Assembly: GCA_963971225.1 (NCBI GenBank)
Contig: OZ020270.1
Coordinates: forward strand, 2,604,001 to 2,668,000
DNA length: 64,000 nt
Direction of reading: 5' to 3'
From: Melieria omissa
Lineage: Eukaryota; Arthropoda; Insecta; Diptera; Ulidiidae
A program made the position numbers and the translations under genes. The notes beneath the pieces were generated by a model, which had not been told where the DNA came from, did no database searches, and saw only the letters and a list, made by a program, of their open reading frames with translations. Position 1 is the first letter of the stretch. Every line of letters begins with the position of its first letter. Shown here piece by piece: positions 41,942-51,400 of the stretch.

Positions 41942-42532
41942 ATATATATAATTTATATAAATTTCGATCAAAATGAAATCACGTCGCAATTTTTGTTCTT
42001 ATAATTTATGTTTTCAATCAAAAAAATCAATGAATTGTTCATAAAACTTAAAAAACCGAAACCTAAAATTCATGACTTTTTACTCCTTTGCGGACTATTG
42101 TACGATATATCGTACAAATTTGATTGAGCTGTAATTCTTAACCTAAACGATTTTTTTGAAATTTTTTTGTATTTTATTGCTAACATGTTCAAATAGAGTC
42201 AATATTTTGAAGGGAAAATTGTTATCTCAAGAAATGTGGACATTGACCGGAAAGGGTTAATCAGACATTTAATGCAAAAGGCAAATGGTTGTTGTGGGTC
42301 AGCAGACTCCCTAACACACAAATTATTTGCAGGTTCCATTTGCCTCCAACTGTTTACCAAAATTATTTTTCTTTGCAGTCAATCATATGGCAGCCAATCA
42401 TATGTTTTTCTTGTTCTTATTCTTACTGGCTAAAAGTTACTGGACAAAATGTCTCCAGTAAAAACTTGCAAGTTCTCACGAAATGAACTGTCACTTTACG
42501 CTCTCAGTTTCACTCTCGTTACACGAGGTTTG
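41942..42532. other. AT-rich spacer
   Basis: No gene or clear terminal repeat is seen. It contains a GACCGGAAAGGGTTAATC word near 42245 that resembles one end of the piggyBac-type MITEs described below, but no partner was found. Confidence 0.35.
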
Positions 42533-42540
42533 GCGTACAC

Positions 42541-43000
42541 CATGGCACAATAAACAAGGTAGTGGCAGCAAGGAGCGAATTTTATTTTTTTCTCGTCAGA
42601 GTTCGGTAGGTTGTCAGAAATTTTTGTCTGTTTTGTTTACATTCGGCGAACAGCATTGCCAGTCAACTCTTTTTCTGTGGAATTTTAAGCATTTTTGCAA
42701 TGACGAAAGAATATTATTTTTCCAACTTTTATGAATTAACGCAAAATCGGCGAACTATGGACTTAGCACTTTTGCCCCTTATTGTAAAACAACAGATTAA
42801 AACAAAGAAGCTAAGTACTTTTGCTGTTAATTGGTGTATTTTTACGTTTTCGAATAGACCAAGTGGTCCATTCGATGCTGGCAATACTGTTGGCAAGAGA
42901 ACCGTCCGTCCGATTTGACAATGAACCGAACAAAAACACTAACAAAATACACGTGAATTTTTTCGCTCCTTCCTGCCACTACCTTGTTTATTGTGCCATG
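42541..43000. mobile_element. P-element-superfamily-like MITE, 460 bp
   Basis: Terminal inverted repeats of about 39 bp with one mismatch start CATGGCACAATAAACAAGGT. The perfect 8-bp duplication GCGTACAC flanks it (42533-42540, 43001-43008). Ends beginning CATG, an AATAA block at the same offset, and AAGGTRGT resemble the known P-element end CATGATGAAATAACATAAGG, and P transposases also make 8-bp duplications. The interior is AT-rich with no transposase. An older relative lies at 33.9-34.5 kb. Confidence 0.75.
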
Positions 43001-43008
43001 GCGTACAC

Positions 43009-43759
43009 AAACAGGATCCAGTAAAAATTGGTACAAATTATTTGTTCCCAAACAGACCTAATATCAACACTTTGGAACAGTGGTGTAATCGTTGGAACAA
43101 ATTGAGAATCACTCGTTCGCCGAACACGACGAATTTAGTGCAAATAAGATAACGAAAAAGTGTGGTACTGCAATGAACTGTTTACGCCTAGTTGTTAAAA
43201 ATTTTTTGTTTTTTTGTACGAAAATGTATAAAGAAAAGCCTACAATTGCATACAAGGCACTAATATGTATCATTTGTTACTAGTATGGCTTCACAATTCA
43301 AAGAGTAACATAAGGATGAATAGCATAAAAAATGCATCAGGCAAACCGAGTTGATATTGTGCGTGTGTGTGATTATGAAAGTATTTAAAACACGTACAAA
43401 GAAATCTTGCTGTCGTTTTGCTTCTGTTGCTGAATGCCATTTAATATGTACGGATTTTTAATTTTTTGTTATGCTGCTACCCAGGGCAATGGCTATATCA
43501 TTAAAGCAACGAAATGCACAGTAGCCGCAACCTTGAGTTTCGGAAGCTGTGAGTATGGAGTTATGTATGTGGAAGATTGTAAATTGCAGATTTTCGAACA
43601 AAATAGGAATTACTGTCCAGTGGTAGCCATTTTGTGAAATGTTTCATTATCATTGTTACGAGTGCAGCGTTCGCTCCCAATGTCAACGAATGAAATATCG
43701 AATGCATACATTTCGACTAGAGTTGCCAGAATATGAAATATGGAAAATTCGTTATGCTT
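43009..43759. other. AT-rich spacer
   Basis: No gene family is recognised. The longest frames are under 80 codons and show no conserved motif. Confidence 0.4.
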
Positions 43760-43761
43760 TA

Positions 43762-44415
43762 CAGTCAAACCTAAATTGGAGCGTTGCGTCAGAAAACGCA
43801 ACGCTCTCGCTCTGCGCGGCATACCGAAATTGAAGCGTTGCGTTGGGATTGTCAAAATCATGAAATTAAAACAAATGACAAAAAAATATCTGCTTAGTTG
43901 GCAAAAAACAACAATTTATTATTATTTTGCAAAACTTAGCTCTTATTTGAATAAATTCCTCAAAATTTAAATCAAATCAAATATAAATTACAGGCGTTTT
44001 TGTTATACGCAGCCAACTTCAACCGCTAACGCCTTGTCAAAATTGGAAATTCGAATAGCGCAGCGTCAGAGCGTTTCAATTGCGGTTTGCCCCATACAAT
44101 TTTGTGGTCAAAAGCAATAACCGCTTAAGTCGACTTAAGAAGAAATTGAGTTATGGATGCCACCACGTTCCCTTGACTGTGCTCTACGTTTGTGTAAAAT
44201 CGGGGAGTTTGTAACTTTAAAATAAAAGAAGTTATTAATAAAAACCTATTCGCATTCCCATAACGAACACACTACGCGCTAAAACTTTAAAGCGAGATTG
44301 CTCGAAACAGTAATTTTCGACTTAGGCGGTTATTGCTTTTGACCACAGAATTTGTATGGGCATGAAGCAATTTTGACAGTTGCTTGCCGCTGACGCTCCA
44401 ATTTAGGTTTGGCTG
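43762..44415. mobile_element. Inverted-repeat element O with CAGTCAAACC ends
   Basis: The left end CAGTCAAACCTAAATTGGAG (43762) is mirrored by CTCCAATTTAGGTTTGGCTG ending at 44415, with one mismatch in the outer twenty. A subterminal GCGTCAG word is also shared. The left flank is TA and the right flank TTA, so a TA duplication as in Tc1/mariner/pogo elements is possible but imperfect. It has no coding region. MITE N copy 1 sits at its centre. Confidence 0.6.
44102..44348. mobile_element. MITE N copy 1, 247 bp
   Basis: The terminal inverted repeats start TGTGGTCAAAAGCAATAACC, about 30 bp with few mismatches. AATT stands on both sides. It is nearly identical to copy 2 at 56015-56262. It contains AAGTCGACTTAAG near the left end and GCTCGAAACAG near the right. 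No frame is present. Superfamily unassigned. Confidence 0.8.
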
Positions 44416-44511
44416 TTAATATTTAAATCTAGAGTTGTTGATATTAACCGTGTCAATGTATATTGATGACAACGGAATTACTCGTATCAAATTTGTAATG
44501 TTCGGAACAAG

Positions 44512-44943
44512 TGCAGAATACCACACCCTCTTAAAAAAAAATTTTCTTTTTTTGGTCGAAAAGAGGGGTATTTTCTTAGTCTAGCAAACTTAAAATTTTG
44601 CTGCGGAAACATTCAGAGAGGGCGTGGTCCGTCCCCAAAGTCCCAGTTATATATCCGAATTTCTCAAGAAATTGTAAACCGATTCTGACGATATAGGTGT
44701 CATATGAAAGGTAATTTCTTCCTCTTTCGATTAATGTATAACATTAGATATGTACTATGTACCAACAATGAGTTATAAGCGAAATTTTGTTTTTTTTTAC
44801 AAAAATAAAAAAAAAACGGATTTTTTTCTCGAAAAAATACGTTATTAAGCTATTATGAGTTTGCTACCATATTAAAACCTGTGAAATTCCCTTTAGGGAT
44901 AAAAGGAAAAAATAATTTTTTTAAGAGGGTGTGGTATTCTGCA
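44512..44943. mobile_element. Inverted-repeat element with TGCAGAATACCACACCCTC ends, 432 bp
   Basis: A 28-bp perfect inverted repeat brackets AT-rich DNA at 44512-44539 and 44916-44943. No target duplication could be fixed and no frame is visible. The length and perfect ends suggest a MITE of recent origin. Confidence 0.65.
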
Positions 44944-45984
44944 TTTAAGCCTAATTTTCAAATAATAACTAGCATTACTTGTAAGTTGATTATGGGTCCC
45001 ATTTTAATTAGTCTAAATAAGTCGAGCCGCTGCAGAGGCTCGATTCAAAAAATAGAAACATGGTGATGCCAAAATTATATATAAATATGAAATGCAATGG
45101 CATCTGGCAACATTATGTTGCGACGGCGCCAGCATAAACCAACTTCGACACGAGTGCAATACGGCACGAGTGCAATAAACATTGTGTCTATATTTACAAA
45201 GTTTTTTAAGTCAAGATTAGTGAATTCTGAGAGTATTCAACTGATTTGCTTGAATTCAATAGAAGAATAATTTAACAACAACAAATTGACTCAGCAAATT
45301 TAAATATGAGAACAGATTTCTGGCGCAAGGTTTATTGATTCATTAGCGAAATTGTGTATGTACGCATGAAAGTTTCGTCCGTGTGTGTATGCGGATTTTT
45401 CTCATAAACAAACTCAAACTTATTATCTTTTTACACCTGTACACAATATCAAATATCCTAAAAAAATATTGTAATCTAACAAAGTATTAGCAAGAACTAA
45501 ATATAAAATAATTTAAAGCTGCAAATCTCAATTCAATGGGAGGTGCAGCGATTGTAGCTATGGTATTGTTGGTGATGTCTTTTTTTGTTTAATTATTACG
45601 CCTACACAAGTGACAGTAGCAACGAAGTGAGAGTAGTGGTAACATTGTTTGGGTTAATTTAAAAATACCAATTTTGAGAGTGGTCTACCAAAATAGCGAC
45701 TTTTTTGCATCAACGACTTTTGAGTAAAATTAAAAAAATAATTTATAAAAAACATTAAAGTTAAAATAGAACAAAAGCACATTCATACGGAAACAACGGA
45801 ATGCAAAATTAGTTTAGTACTTAGCTGGAAGGCAAATTATTATAGTCCGAACAATGTAGCTTTCGACCTATTTAAAAATGTAGACTTTAAATATCATTTA
45901 TGGCTCTATTATAAAAGGAGTGTTATAATTTCATTGAAAATAATTTCCAGGTTAAAAAATGTTTAAATATTAGTAGAATAATTC
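44944..45984. other. AT-rich spacer
   Basis: No gene recognised. A GCACGAGTGCAATA word is repeated at about 45150 and 45165. The rest is low-complexity AT-rich sequence. Confidence 0.4.
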
Positions 45985-46705
45985 CGGGTATTGTGGTATA
46001 TCTGTTTGTTTTTTGTCTATACCACAGTCAAATTCTGCCCAAATTGGATGAAATTCAACAGATGACACATTTCAAGTATTGGTAAACATTTTTGCAGATA
46101 TTTTTGAAAACTAAAAACTCATTAACACCCTTTTGAAAAATTGGCGGGTAATGTGCTGTAGCATGTTCGGGTAATGTGGTGTACTACTTTTTCCTATGTG
46201 CATGAATTAATTCGCTTAAAATGTAAAAAAACAACATTTTTGAGCAAATAAAAATACAGACAAATCAGTCCTCTATTATTGTGATAGAAATTTTATAGCT
46301 GCTGTTTTATTACTTGTCATTCCCTAAAGTGTGGTGTAAGCTTGAGTTATTCCTTACAGTTAAAAGTACATTTCACATGTTTTCTGCAATTTTCCATTTG
46401 CAAATTGCTTATTTTTCAGTCATATTTAGTGCTGCAAGATCGTATACCACATTTCACTCGATGACATATACCACATTACCGAACTTAAATTCTCTTGAAA
46501 TTACTATAGAAAAATAAATGCTTATTAAAGCAATTATTCGTATATGCTATATTCTAAATAATACTCAGTTATTCAGCCTTGTTCCAGTATCCGAATCGGA
46601 TTCGAATCGAAAAGAAATCCGATTCCGATTTGAAGAGGTGTGCTGCAATCCGAACGGAATTGTCACATTCGAAGTTTATTTCGAATCCGGTTGTTAGCAA
46701 ATTAA

Positions 46706-46779
46706 CCCTTTCCGACATGAAAGTAACAGCCCGCTGTATGAATTGTAGTCCAATATATTGGACATTGTGACTGAAAGGG
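46706..46779. mobile_element. piggyBac-type micro-MITE, copy 1 (74 bp)
   Basis: It is flanked by TTAA at 46702-46705 and 46780-46783. It begins CCCTTTCCGACATGAA and ends TTGTGACTGAAAGGG, with the internal palindrome GTCCAATATATTGGAC. TTAA duplication and CCCTT ends fit the piggyBac superfamily. Confidence 0.75.
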
Positions 46780-47098
46780 TTAAACAAACCTCCAATCAGC
46801 TGTTTGCTTGAAATGTTCAAATGAAAAATTGTAACATTTTGTGAGATTTTTTTATTTTATTAAATGAGTTCGGTTATTTTATTGGCAGTATTGCTTGAGA
46901 ACGAGCAGACCACAGCAATCCGATGGAATTGCCAGATTTTTCGTAACTAGTACAAGTTATTTCAGTTATCTTCAAAATTTCCTATTTAAGGTTTGCTCAG
47001 GTATTTCCTATTTAAGGTATTGCTCAGTACCGCCTTACAAAGCAGTATTCAACATGATCTTGACCGAAGCGAAACCTTTTCTTCGGTAATGCTCCATT

Positions 47099-47522
47099 TC
47101 GCCAGAATTGAAATTGGCGACGGCTTTCCGATTTCTTGTCGAAGGAGGCTGTCAACGATCGGCAGAAAATGCAACCGCCTCTTCCATTCCGGAAAGTGTG
47201 TGCTTCTTAAAATGTCCACCGCCGGTCGCTAAAGCTTCTCTTCTAATATGCGCCAGCCTCCTTATCTCACTTTTCCAATCAACCCAGGTCTATGATTGAA
47301 GAAAATTTTACAAAATGAATTGATTTAATTTACTTCTAATTTTTCTTTACTCCGTTACACTTTTTGTTGGTGGTCCTTGCCCGTTCAGCGACTGCGTTAA
47401 ATGCTTCGACTTATTTTCAAATTCGACTTTGTCGCCTTTGCAGAAACCTTTCGTGATGTCCGCATTCTCCTCCATAAAATCCAAGAGCATTTTGCGCTGG
47501 TCAGCAGTCTTATGCCTACCTG
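47099..47522 (-). pseudogene. Zeste-type Myb/SANT-like DNA-binding domain, decayed
   Basis: The reverse strand encodes RHKTADQRKMLLDFMEENAD, ITKGFCKGDKVEFENKSK and LNGQGPPTKSV (about 47521-47350). After an intron-like gap it encodes TWVDWKSEIRRLAHI and RREALATGGGHFKKHTLSGM (about 47290-47150). The order, with GPP-x-K-S-V then the W-x2-W segment and ATGGGxF, is that of zeste-type regulatory domains. Consensus splice sites are present nearby (GTAAAG, and an AG before ACCTGG) but joining them does not keep the frame, and a stop follows SADR. It is probably a transposon gene remnant. Confidence 0.6.
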
Positions 47523-47973
47523 ATTAAAAATTAATGTATTAGTTTTATTTATCACGATGTTTAATTTATTTGCTTACATTTTCGTTGTTTCTTTTTGTTT
47601 TGTTGCTTTCCGATTTCAATTCCACCAGCTTTTTGTTAAACGGAATATTTTAATATTTTTGACAACAATTTCCGATAATCGAAATGCAGAAAACCAAGTT
47701 TCCGATCCAAATTCGTTCAGACTTAATCGGATTTGAGAACAGGGTTGCATCGAAAATATTTCCGATAGTCGGAATGTGGGACACCGACGGTCGGAAACAA
47801 ATCCATTTCCGATACGATTCGGATTCTGGAACAGGGTTGATTGATTTCAATTTAACTCAAGAATTAAAATGTACTCCTTTTATGTATTAAAAAATTCAAA
47901 CAAGCTTTAGAAATAAGTTGGTTACATGCCAACGCAGTTTTTCAACAATGTATCAAAAGCATTGCTTGCTTAA

Positions 47974-48055
47974 CCCTTTCCGACATGAAAATAAACCCGT
48001 TCGTATGAATTGTATGGGCTGTAGTCCAATATATTGGACATTGTGACTGAAAGGG
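47974..48055. mobile_element. piggyBac-type micro-MITE, copy 2 (82 bp)
   Basis: It is flanked by TTAA at 47970-47973 and 48056-48059, with the same ends and central palindrome as copy 1, and an extra 8 bp (TGGGCTGT region) beside the palindrome. Confidence 0.75.
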
Positions 48056-48176
48056 TTAAAGCATGTTTTAGTTTTTGGTGCATTGTCAACATTTTATAGT
48101 AATTTCGTTCTTTGGAAGCCAGTAGTTTACGAGAAACACTGCTACACGACATTGCCCGACTATACCACAATACCCG

Positions 48177-48495
48177 AAGCCACCCTTTTATCCGCCTCTA
48201 GGCGGTCTTTGATAATATTACCTTTATTCTTTTCGTCTTAGAACTTCCCTCCCGTTAAATAGGAAGGAAAAAGGCATTCTGCTGAACCTCAGTGTAATAT
48301 AAGGAAAATCAACTGTTACATTAGCGAAAATTCACGGAAGACCTAGTACAACAGAAAAATTCGTTGCTTTAGACATAGTTTTTCAATGATGAAAAATAAC
48401 TGAACCTGCCTGCATTTCGACTCTTAAATAAAGTGGGAGCATAAATTTGCAGAAAAGTTAACAACGAAAGAAAACCAGCGCTCGTTGCATGTGCT
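48177..48495 (+). other. Upstream region of the PRRT-like gene
   Basis: This short region lies between element U and the first open codon of the gene. CCTCTAGGCGG and a pyrimidine run are present. No TATA or initiator can be named with confidence, and part of it may be 5' untranslated exon. Confidence 0.35.
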
Positions 48496-51400
48496 ATGGA
48501 GGCAAGTGATATGCTGGCGACAGGACCTGCAGCCTCAATATATGACGACACAATAGCTATTTTCAAAACAAAAATAATAGCGGCGAATATCACAAATTGG
48601 GAGCAACACAAATGTAACGACTATGGTAAACATATATTTGCCACCAATAGTTATGCACCTCGTGGTCAAAATTGGCAGAATTGTTTTTGTTTCTGCAAGG
48701 ATAGTTCCGTGAAACTGGAAAAAGCTAAACATAAACATGAAAATCACGTTTGTGGTGCGAGTGGGTGTACAAAGTCCAGACAACAAAATTGGAACCACCA
48801 GCTCTTGCGAAAAAAGCAAGACTTTCAACAACAGCCGTATCCACAGGTTTCAACCACAGAAAAAGCAAAACTATCGATCCCACATTACTGCACGCCAACA
48901 AGACTACAAATTGAGTGTGTTAATGATGTTTTTACTAAAAAGTTAGATCCAACAACGATAACAGTACTGCAACGGCAGCTAGGGCGACATCGATATAAAC
49001 TGAACAGCTCCGTTCACCAAGTATTTGGCGATAATAATCAATTTACTCCAAGTAATGGAGGCGATGTATCGGAGACACCAACGGGTACATCAATGTTAGC
49101 CATACAGAGTTTAGCAACATCAGAAAAATATGAAATTGCTGATAGTGAGGTTTCTCCTACTATGTTGCCGGCAATAAAAGCAACAAGACCAACACAACCA
49201 ACATCCTGGTCCAATAAACAACAACAATGGCAGCATCAACAGACGCACTCAGAGACATCAGTATTTTGCGAGAGCTCATCCAACTATAGCCATAATTTGC
49301 TCCCCATAACAGAATCCAGCGACTTGGATTGTCACGTATATGCCAACCAAATTAAAAGTCGTTGTGTAACCGGCAACCAACATTTTAATAGAAGCAGAAG
49401 TAGAAATTTGTTTTCAATAATGTGTGGCATCAATCTTCAAAGTGGTAGCGACAGAATATTAACAAAGATGAATCGGATCGCCTTGCGCTCGCTGATCATC
49501 ATACTTTTGTCTTTGTCTCAAATAAAATGGACTCATGCGCTGTTAATGGTGGAGCCAGCATTTATTGGTCTATCAACAATTGGTGGTGGCGATATTGCTA
49601 GTCGTAGTACGGATGATTTGAACTCGAACAATTTCTTAAACAAGAACAGCAATCATAGCAGTAGCCATAATCACCGAAATATTAAATCCTTAAGTGATAG
49701 TTCTAACATTGGTGACATTGTTGGAAGTACCAGCTCTACGACAACCGCTGCAGGAGTTGTTGGATCAGCAGCTGCATCAGGTGGTTATTTAGATAAGTTA
49801 GATAACTTGGAGCGAAGCGTTGCAGCTGTTTTAATAAAAGTGGCATATGGCACAACGTCAACAACTAAGCGCAGCATACCAGATACTAGTTATGTGCCAA
49901 GTTTAACCACCATTGCCACACCTTTACTAACTACTTTAAGGTACGCAAAATATTGTCTAAATTTTACTGCGCTTGAAAACCGTAAATATTTAAATGTATA
50001 GGTATTTGGAGAAATCGTCACATCAACAGCAAATTAATTTTCATCATCGCAATTATGAATTGGACCTAGAAAGAGATCATGCCTTACCAACATCAGCACC
50101 AAATGCGGATATCTTAAAAAGTAACAATAATCCTACGTATCCTAACCCAAACCGACACCATAATCATGAGCGTGAGCGACATAGACATATAATATATTCT
50201 ACGGCTTTGCCGGCATGTAAGTTTTTCCATATATAATTTAATATATTGTTATTTATTTTCTATGTTACTATTTTTAGTGCCAAATATACTCAAGAAATCG
50301 AATGGCCAATCACCTACCATACCAATGTATCCTGGTGATATACCCTCTTATTCACCACCAGCCCGTTCGTTTTTTACGCCACCACTTCCACCTGAATACC
50401 AGAATCCTTTCGCTGATAAGCCAACATTGCGTGGTACTAATAATGAAGGCATTGCAGTTAATACGGGCTCCTATATAAATAGGCGTCCCATTCCACCTCC
50501 CAGTTTAATGCCGGGCCATGAACGCATTCCATTTAGACCACCCGATTTAGCAGCATCCACTGGAGGGGATGGAAATAACCAGGTTGGGTCAGTACAGCCG
50601 GTAGGATCAGCTGCTGTTAATCCTGCCGTGAGCTCAAGTGTTAGTATAGAGGCCGAACGAAAGAAAGCACTTAATACTCCTTCACGTAGTAATGGGGATG
50701 AAGCAGGTCTCGAAAGAGGACAAGCTTCCACAACTGAGAATAAAAGCTATTATGACACCACAATTCAACAGGATAATACTATGTTACAAAGTAGTGGACC
50801 AGTTGCATCACATAATTCACAACAGGAGGTGTTGCCTAGTATACGACGGATACTCAGCGGTTCTAATGGAAATAAAGGAGAAATCCCTGAAGTTTTATTG
50901 AAGCAGGCAACATCACGTCCACTTATCAGCTATCACCAGCCTCCGTCGTCGCCAGTAGTGCTGTTTGATAGTGGGGCCAGCAATAGCACTGTGCAACAAA
51001 ATAGTAATAGTGAAGATGGAGTTGGTGCTGGCACTTCAAATATTAACAAAAGCAAAAATATCAGTGACAATGAAGATATAGATATTGGTGAAGCAAACCT
51101 ACAAGCAAAAAACAAAATCTTTCCAAAATCGTCAGAGCATACACAAAACGGAGTTAAGGGTAACGGCAGTTCTACACCGGCTACCGCAGCAGCTATTGAT
51201 GGAGCAGAAGAAAAAGTAGCTGTAGTAGCGGAAACATCTTCAACTGCTTCTACTATGAGTAGTACGACAGCGGCGAAGAATGAAACTCAAATTCCCGGCT
51301 CTGGTGGTAGCGGAGGTCACATCGGTAATAATGACGGTTCATCATCTACGTCTGCTGCGGCTGCTTCAACCAATGCCACATGGGCTGTGGCGTGGAATAT

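Larger units (their letters stand above)
46574..47839. mobile_element. Candidate element R with CARCCYTGTTCCAG ends
   Basis: A 25-bp inverted repeat with three mismatches (left CAGCCTTGTTCCAGTATCCG, right inverse CAACCCTGTTCCAGAATCCG) encloses 1.27 kb. Many CCGAT/ATCGG words lie near both ends. A reverse-strand zeste-type Myb/SANT coding remnant is inside, a type of DNA-binding domain often carried by DNA transposons or derived genes. No clear target duplication was found. Confidence 0.5.
45985..48176. mobile_element. Candidate DNA transposon U (2.2 kb) containing R and two micro-MITEs
   Basis: A perfect 16-bp inverted repeat CGGGTATTGTGGTATA lies at 45985-46000 and 48161-48176. Variants of the motif (ATACCACATT, GGTAATGTGG) recur inside at 46150-46190 and 46440-46480. 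No transposase is recognised between them. The element contains the inverted-repeat region R and two piggyBac-type micro-MITEs. The family is unknown. Confidence 0.5.

Noticed and set aside
49994..50236. Separate 80-residue gene
   Set aside because: It is exon 2 of the PRRT-like gene read through both introns. Consensus splice sites join it in frame to its neighbours.
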